Below, in pieces: positions 25,437 to 28,748 of a stretch of DNA of 28,748 bases. Each line of letters begins with the position of its first letter. Positions within the stretch are counted from its first letter, which is position 1. This DNA is from UBA1081 sp964613045. GTDB lineage: Bacteria > Bacillota > Clostridia > Oscillospirales > Acutalibacteraceae. The stretch is from contig CAZTFS010000012.1 in NCBI GenBank assembly GCA_964613045.1, positions 1 through 28,748 of the forward strand, given 5' to 3'. The notes under the pieces are model-generated. The model was given only the letters and a program-made list of their open reading frames with translations. It made no database searches and was not told where the DNA came from. A program made the translations under genes and the position numbers.

Positions 25437-27053
25437 TCATTGAGATTCCCACTGATATGCATTTGCATAGGGGTTAGTCATTTTGTGTTCATCGTACCAT
25501 ATCTGCGGATATCTTACATTTTCGTTTTCGGTAGCGAGAGAAGTGTCCACAGCGGTACTTTCGCCGTCACGCACAAGTCTGCCGATTACGGCAAGTCTGC
25601 CCATGTCTGTTTTGTTTATCTTGTATGAGCAGGTTGAAAGCGTGATCAGTTTATCGTCCTTATTGATATCTACGCCTGTGTCATACAGTTTTCTTTCATC
25701 AAGAGCTTCGATGAAGCCTTCAAAATTCTCATCGGTGGGGAAGAATGCCGCAATGTAATTGAAGAGGTATCCGTTGTCACCCGATGGGTATCCGTTTGTG
25801 ATGATCACCGCATATACTTTGAAGTAATAATCATTGAAAAGTGTACTGTACTGTATGACGGGAGATTCTTTGAAGCCGTCAATAGTGTAATATTTTTCAA
25901 GCTGGGCAAAAGCAAGACCGTCGGTCATGTTGTGCCCGTAGATGGTGTTGTTTTTATCGAGTGATGAGCCTGTATTGTACGCATCAAGATATGCAACACC
26001 GTATTTATCCGATGATTTATAGAAGTTGTGTCTCAGATAGAAATTTTCAGTACCGGAATCAATATCCCCCTTATTCTGAACAACAGGTGTGTCTATATTT
26101 GTATTGTCAATGTGCAGATATCCGACCATATCCTGATTTGTGGCGTAAAGCTCAGCAAATTTGATATTCATTCCGTCGGGGAAATCCACATCGGGGTACT
26201 TTGCTTTTATTGCCGCCCACTGAGCTTCAAGTTCATCGGTGGTATGTGCCTCAGTAACTTTCAGACTGTCCTGATTTTTGAGCTGATCCTGATGCTGAAT
26301 GTAGTTGTCAATGAAAAAGCCGAAGCATACAAGGACAAGGATGGCAGAAATATCCATAATGATCTTTCTTATGATTTCCTTTGCTCCGTCGCCTTTCCAA
26401 GGCAAGAATGACCTGAAAAACGCAGTAGCTTTTTCGCCGGCGGTTTCCTCATAATGCTGATGAACAGGCTTTTTTTCACCTTTTGCAACTGAACGGCTGG
26501 AGCCTGTCAGCGGTGTTTCGTTTTCGGGACGGGGAGCTTCGGGCTCTGTTTTCTTTTTTTCATAAGCCTTTGTGAATGTTTCTGAGTCATCCCGCTTTAC
26601 TGCCGATTCACTGCTTGCAACATGACGAACATAGGGCTGACTGCCGAATCCCTGAGAACCTTTTGCTGTTTTCTGAGGGGGATTTGCCGCATTTCTGCGT
26701 CTTTTTGCCGCTATGGACTCATGTTCCTCTTCCTGATAGATCACACGTCTGCCCTGAGGTCCCTGCGGTGCGGAAGGATCTGCGTATACGATCTTTACGC
26801 TGTTTGAAGGCGATTGTGCATCGTATACTAATCTCGGAGTTCTTGCAGGATGATTGTTTTTCGGAGGATTATAATTCCTTGACGGATCTGAACCCGGAGC
26901 GAGAGGTGCGTAGTGAGAATTCTGTGACGGAGCTTTGTATTTATCCGGGTCAAAGTCTATTCCGTATTTTTTTGACAGTGCTTCAAGATCCGATATCACA
27001 TCATGGTTGTCAGTGTCGCCTGTAACCGGCGGGTCTTTATCAAACTCTGCCAT
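25437..27053 (-). CDS. srtB: Class B sortase with a long cytoplasmic N-terminal tail
   Basis: The ATG at 27053 (538 residues) is chosen because the AAAGGATGAG site fits it; an ATG three codons earlier would touch the Shine-Dalgarno. Sortases cleave a C-terminal sorting signal and join the protein to the peptidoglycan or to a pilin. Residues about 1-225 are Pro-, Gln- and charge-rich and look disordered. One membrane helix follows (about 232-250, IIMDISAILVLVCFGFFI). The catalytic domain has His374 in TIYGHNM, Cys475 in LSTCSY and Arg486 in GRLAVIGRLV. A 40-residue C-terminal extension after the barrel is nearly the same in the neighbouring sortase. The gaps of 24 and 26 nt to its neighbours place it in the surface operon. 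Confidence 0.93.
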   Translation of the reverse strand: MAEFDKDPPVTGDTDNHDVISDLEALSKKYGIDFDPDKYKAPSQNSHYAPLAPGSDPSRNYNPPKNNHPARTPRLVYDAQSPSNSVKIVYADPSAPQGPQGRRVIYQEEEHESIAAKRRRNAANPPQKTAKGSQGFGSQPYVRHVASSESAVKRDDSETFTKAYEKKKTEPEAPRPENETPLTGSSRSVAKGEKKPVHQHYEETAGEKATAFFRSFLPWKGDGAKEIIRKIIMDISAILVLVCFGFFIDNYIQHQDQLKNQDSLKVTEAHTTDELEAQWAAIKAKYPDVDFPDGMNIKFAELYATNQDMVGYLHIDNTNIDTPVVQNKGDIDSGTENFYLRHNFYKSSDKYGVAYLDAYNTGSSLDKNNTIYGHNMTDGLAFAQLEKYYTIDGFKESPVIQYSTLFNDYYFKVYAVIITNGYPSGDNGYLFNYIAAFFPTDENFEGFIEALDERKLYDTGVDINKDDKLITLSTCSYKINKTDMGRLAVIGRLVRDGESTAVDTSLATENENVRYPQIWYDEHKMTNPYANAYQWESQ

Positions 27054-27077
27054 TGTTCTCATCCTTTCAGAAAATTA

Positions 27078-28235
27078 TCAATAATTGCTTGCTTCCCATT
27101 TTGAAGCATTTCTATAGGGGTTTGTGCCGCCGTATACATCATAGTAAAGCTGAGGATAACGCACGTTATCGTTCTCGGTTGCAAGGCTTACATCGACAGC
27201 TTCACTTTCGCCGTCACGGACAAGTCTCGCAACTACCACAAATCTTGCGTTCTGCAGAGAACCGTTTTTGTCAAAGAAATATGTGCATGTTGAAAGTGTA
27301 AGCACCTTGTCTGTTTCAATAACATCAACACCTGTATGGATATAGCTTCTCTGCTGAAGTTCATCATAAAAATCCATAAAACTGTTATTGCCCATGTTTG
27401 CGGCAATGTAGTAGAACAGATAACCGTTATCGCCTGATGTGTTGCCGTTTGTATGGAAAGCGGCAATGACCTTCCATTTATAATCCCTGTAAAGAGTATT
27501 GAACTCAATAACGGGATTTTCCTTGAAAAATTCAAGATCCTGATAATTGTGAAGCTCGTCAAAAATCAAACCGTTGTCGAAATTGTGACCGTATATGGTT
27601 GAATTTCTGCTGAGTGTGTTGACGTTGCAGTACATATCAAGGAACGGAATGCCGTATTTTGTATATGCATCATAATTATCATGCTTAAGGTAGTAGGAGT
27701 TGTTGTTTGTCTGATAAACGGGAGTGTCAATGCTTGTTCCCGGAACAGTCAGCCAGCCTACAAAATCCTGATTCTGTGTATAAAGCATTTTATATTTTTC
27801 CTGAATACCTTCGGGATAATCAGTAAATTCGGGCTGCTGAAAAACAAAGGGAGATGAAAGCGATGCACTTGTTGAGTTTACTGTGACATTGTTTTCCTTT
27901 TCTGCAGTCTGATTATCATTGTTTTTAAGAGCTCCCACTATCAGAAAAACGCATGATGCAAGGAAAAGCACAACAGTAATTATAATCAGAATGATGAAAA
28001 TAGTATTGAACTTTTTCTTTTCTTTATCAGCTTCGGTTGTATCGGAAACAGCAGGAGGAGTGTTTTCTTTCTGAATATTCTCAGCCTTCTGCTGCTGATA
28101 AACTGCTGCAAATATATCTGTACTTTCGCAAGGAGTTCCGTTATCATCAGCGGGAATGTTCGTTGCTTTTTTTGTTTCCTGCATACCGGATCTTGCGACG
28201 GGAGTATGTGCCGGCTTTTTATTTATATCATCCAT
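27078..28235 (-). CDS. srtB: Class B sortase
   Basis: This 385-residue protein has a short polar N-terminal part (1-76), one membrane helix (about 77-101, TIFIILIIITVVLFLASCVF), a linker of about 30 residues, and a class B sortase domain. The catalytic residues are His217 in TIYGHNF, Cys317 in LSTCTYF and Arg331 in ARFVVVARLV. Expected activity is transpeptidation at an LPxTG- or NPQTN-like motif outside the cell; no substrate with such a motif is in the window. It is a paralogue of the following sortase, with shared blocks NTLYRDYKWKV/STLFNDYYFKV and SGDNGYLF. AAAGGCGGTG before the ATG lies in the 14-nt gap after pncC. Confidence 0.94.
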   Translation of the reverse strand: MDDINKKPAHTPVARSGMQETKKATNIPADDNGTPCESTDIFAAVYQQQKAENIQKENTPPAVSDTTEADKEKKKFNTIFIILIIITVVLFLASCVFLIVGALKNNDNQTAEKENNVTVNSTSASLSSPFVFQQPEFTDYPEGIQEKYKMLYTQNQDFVGWLTVPGTSIDTPVYQTNNNSYYLKHDNYDAYTKYGIPFLDMYCNVNTLSRNSTIYGHNFDNGLIFDELHNYQDLEFFKENPVIEFNTLYRDYKWKVIAAFHTNGNTSGDNGYLFYYIAANMGNNSFMDFYDELQQRSYIHTGVDVIETDKVLTLSTCTYFFDKNGSLQNARFVVVARLVRDGESEAVDVSLATENDNVRYPQLYYDVYGGTNPYRNASKWEASNY

Positions 28236-28249
28236 GTTGACACCGCCTT

Positions 28250-28732
28250 TTATTCGTCAAGCAAACTGCAAACGAGCTTCATGGCTTCGCATGCAGCCGA
28301 ATTTCTGTTATTTTCTCTTATATTTTCCCTGAAATCGTTGTTAAGCTTTTTTGTGGTGATAATTCCGTTGTAATACACAGCAAGCCAGATAAGTCCCACA
28401 GGCTTATCGGTGTTGTCCGAAAGCGGACCTGCAATACCGCTGACTGCCACTGCAATATCCGCAGATGAAACCTTTATTGCACCACGGACCATTTCAGTTA
28501 CCGTTTCTTCGCTGACAGCACCGAACGTTGAAAGTGTTTTTTCGCTTACACCGAGAACGGAGCTTTTTATACTGTTTGAGTATGACACGATGCCGCAGTC
28601 GAAAACAGCGGATGCCCCGCTGACATCGGTTATCATTTTTGCAATGAGTCCGCCTGTACAGGACTCTGCAGTCGTAATTTTAAGTTTTTTATCCGTCAGA
28701 AGTCTGACGGCTTTTTCAGTGTAGTTTTCCAT
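28250..28732 (-). CDS. pncC: Nicotinamide-nucleotide amidase (CinA C-terminal domain protein)
   Basis: This 160-residue stand-alone CinA C-terminal domain hydrolyses nicotinamide mononucleotide to nicotinate mononucleotide in NAD salvage. The diagnostic motifs are TAESCTGGLI (21-30), VFDCGIVSYSNSIKSSVLGV, a GAVSEETV stretch and SGIAGP (97-102). The following loop, LSDNTDKPVGLIW, is shorter in Gly than the usual GPGGGTxxKPVG. Older literature links the family to competence-induced CinA, but the N-terminal CinA domain is absent here. The start at 28732 leaves 16 nt to the window edge, with GAAAAGATCG as a weak ribosome binding site. It heads the visible part of the sortase-dockerin operon; its promoter or further genes lie outside. 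Confidence 0.93.
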   Translation of the reverse strand: MENYTEKAVRLLTDKKLKITTAESCTGGLIAKMITDVSGASAVFDCGIVSYSNSIKSSVLGVSEKTLSTFGAVSEETVTEMVRGAIKVSSADIAVAVSGIAGPLSDNTDKPVGLIWLAVYYNGIITTKKLNNDFRENIRENNRNSAACEAMKLVCSLLDE

Positions 28733-28748
28733 GTTAATCGATCTTTTC

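Noticed and set aside
26470..26520. Possible LPxTG-like motif (TPLTGSS) in the long-tailed sortase
   Set aside because: It lies in the predicted cytoplasmic tail, lacks the LPxTG consensus, and is not followed by a hydrophobic stretch and charged tail in the right arrangement.

Overview
The window looks like chromosomal DNA of a Gram-positive anaerobe of the Clostridia, most likely a Ruminococcus-like member of the Oscillospiraceae. Two secreted proteins carry type I dockerin repeats of the GD-x-N-x-D-G...ITAADAR type. Two class B sortases and a SpoIID-type wall protein are present, purL is the long single-chain form, and the genes have AAGGAGG/AAAGGTG ribosome binding sites with sigma-A-type promoters. 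This placement is inference from gene content; no rRNA or other marker is in the window. No tRNA, rRNA, CRISPR array, transposase or phage gene was seen, and no gene-free stretch exceeds about 260 bases.

Left part, + strand (1-5950): the 3' end of an AICAR transformylase gene (purH type), then purD and purL in tight order, giving late and early steps of de novo purine synthesis. A strong terminator closes the operon. A small orphan XRE-type regulator follows.

Middle part (5951-18440): a GH78 alpha-L-rhamnosidase on the - strand is divergent from a two-gene heterodimeric ABC exporter, which is followed closely by pyruvate kinase. After a palindromic intergenic repeat come a LacZ-type GH2 beta-galactosidase with a near-consensus promoter, a lipoprotein of unknown function, and an SDR reductase whose start overlaps the lipoprotein stop. 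The two glycosidases lack signal peptides, so the cell appears to import rhamnosides and beta-galactosides and cleave them inside. A bidirectional terminator at 18403-18439 separates these genes from the - strand block.

Right part, - strand (28748 down to 18476), in transcription order: pncC (CinA C-terminal domain), two class B sortases, a tail-anchored protein that faintly resembles a degenerate CinA, a dockerin protein with a SpoIID domain whose motifs appear circularly permuted, galE, a second dockerin protein, then hom and lysC. From pncC to the second dockerin gene the gaps are 1-30 nt or overlaps, so this is probably one transcript. It links sortase anchoring, dockerin-mediated surface assembly, wall hydrolysis and UDP-galactose supply. 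hom-lysC follows after 116 nt and may be a separate unit. lysC contains a strong in-frame internal ribosome binding site that predicts a separate beta subunit.

The most unusual material is the 21-28.7 kb cell-surface cluster: the apparently permuted SpoIID-dockerin protein, the CinA-like membrane protein beside pncC, and the tandem sortases that share an unexplained C-terminal extension.
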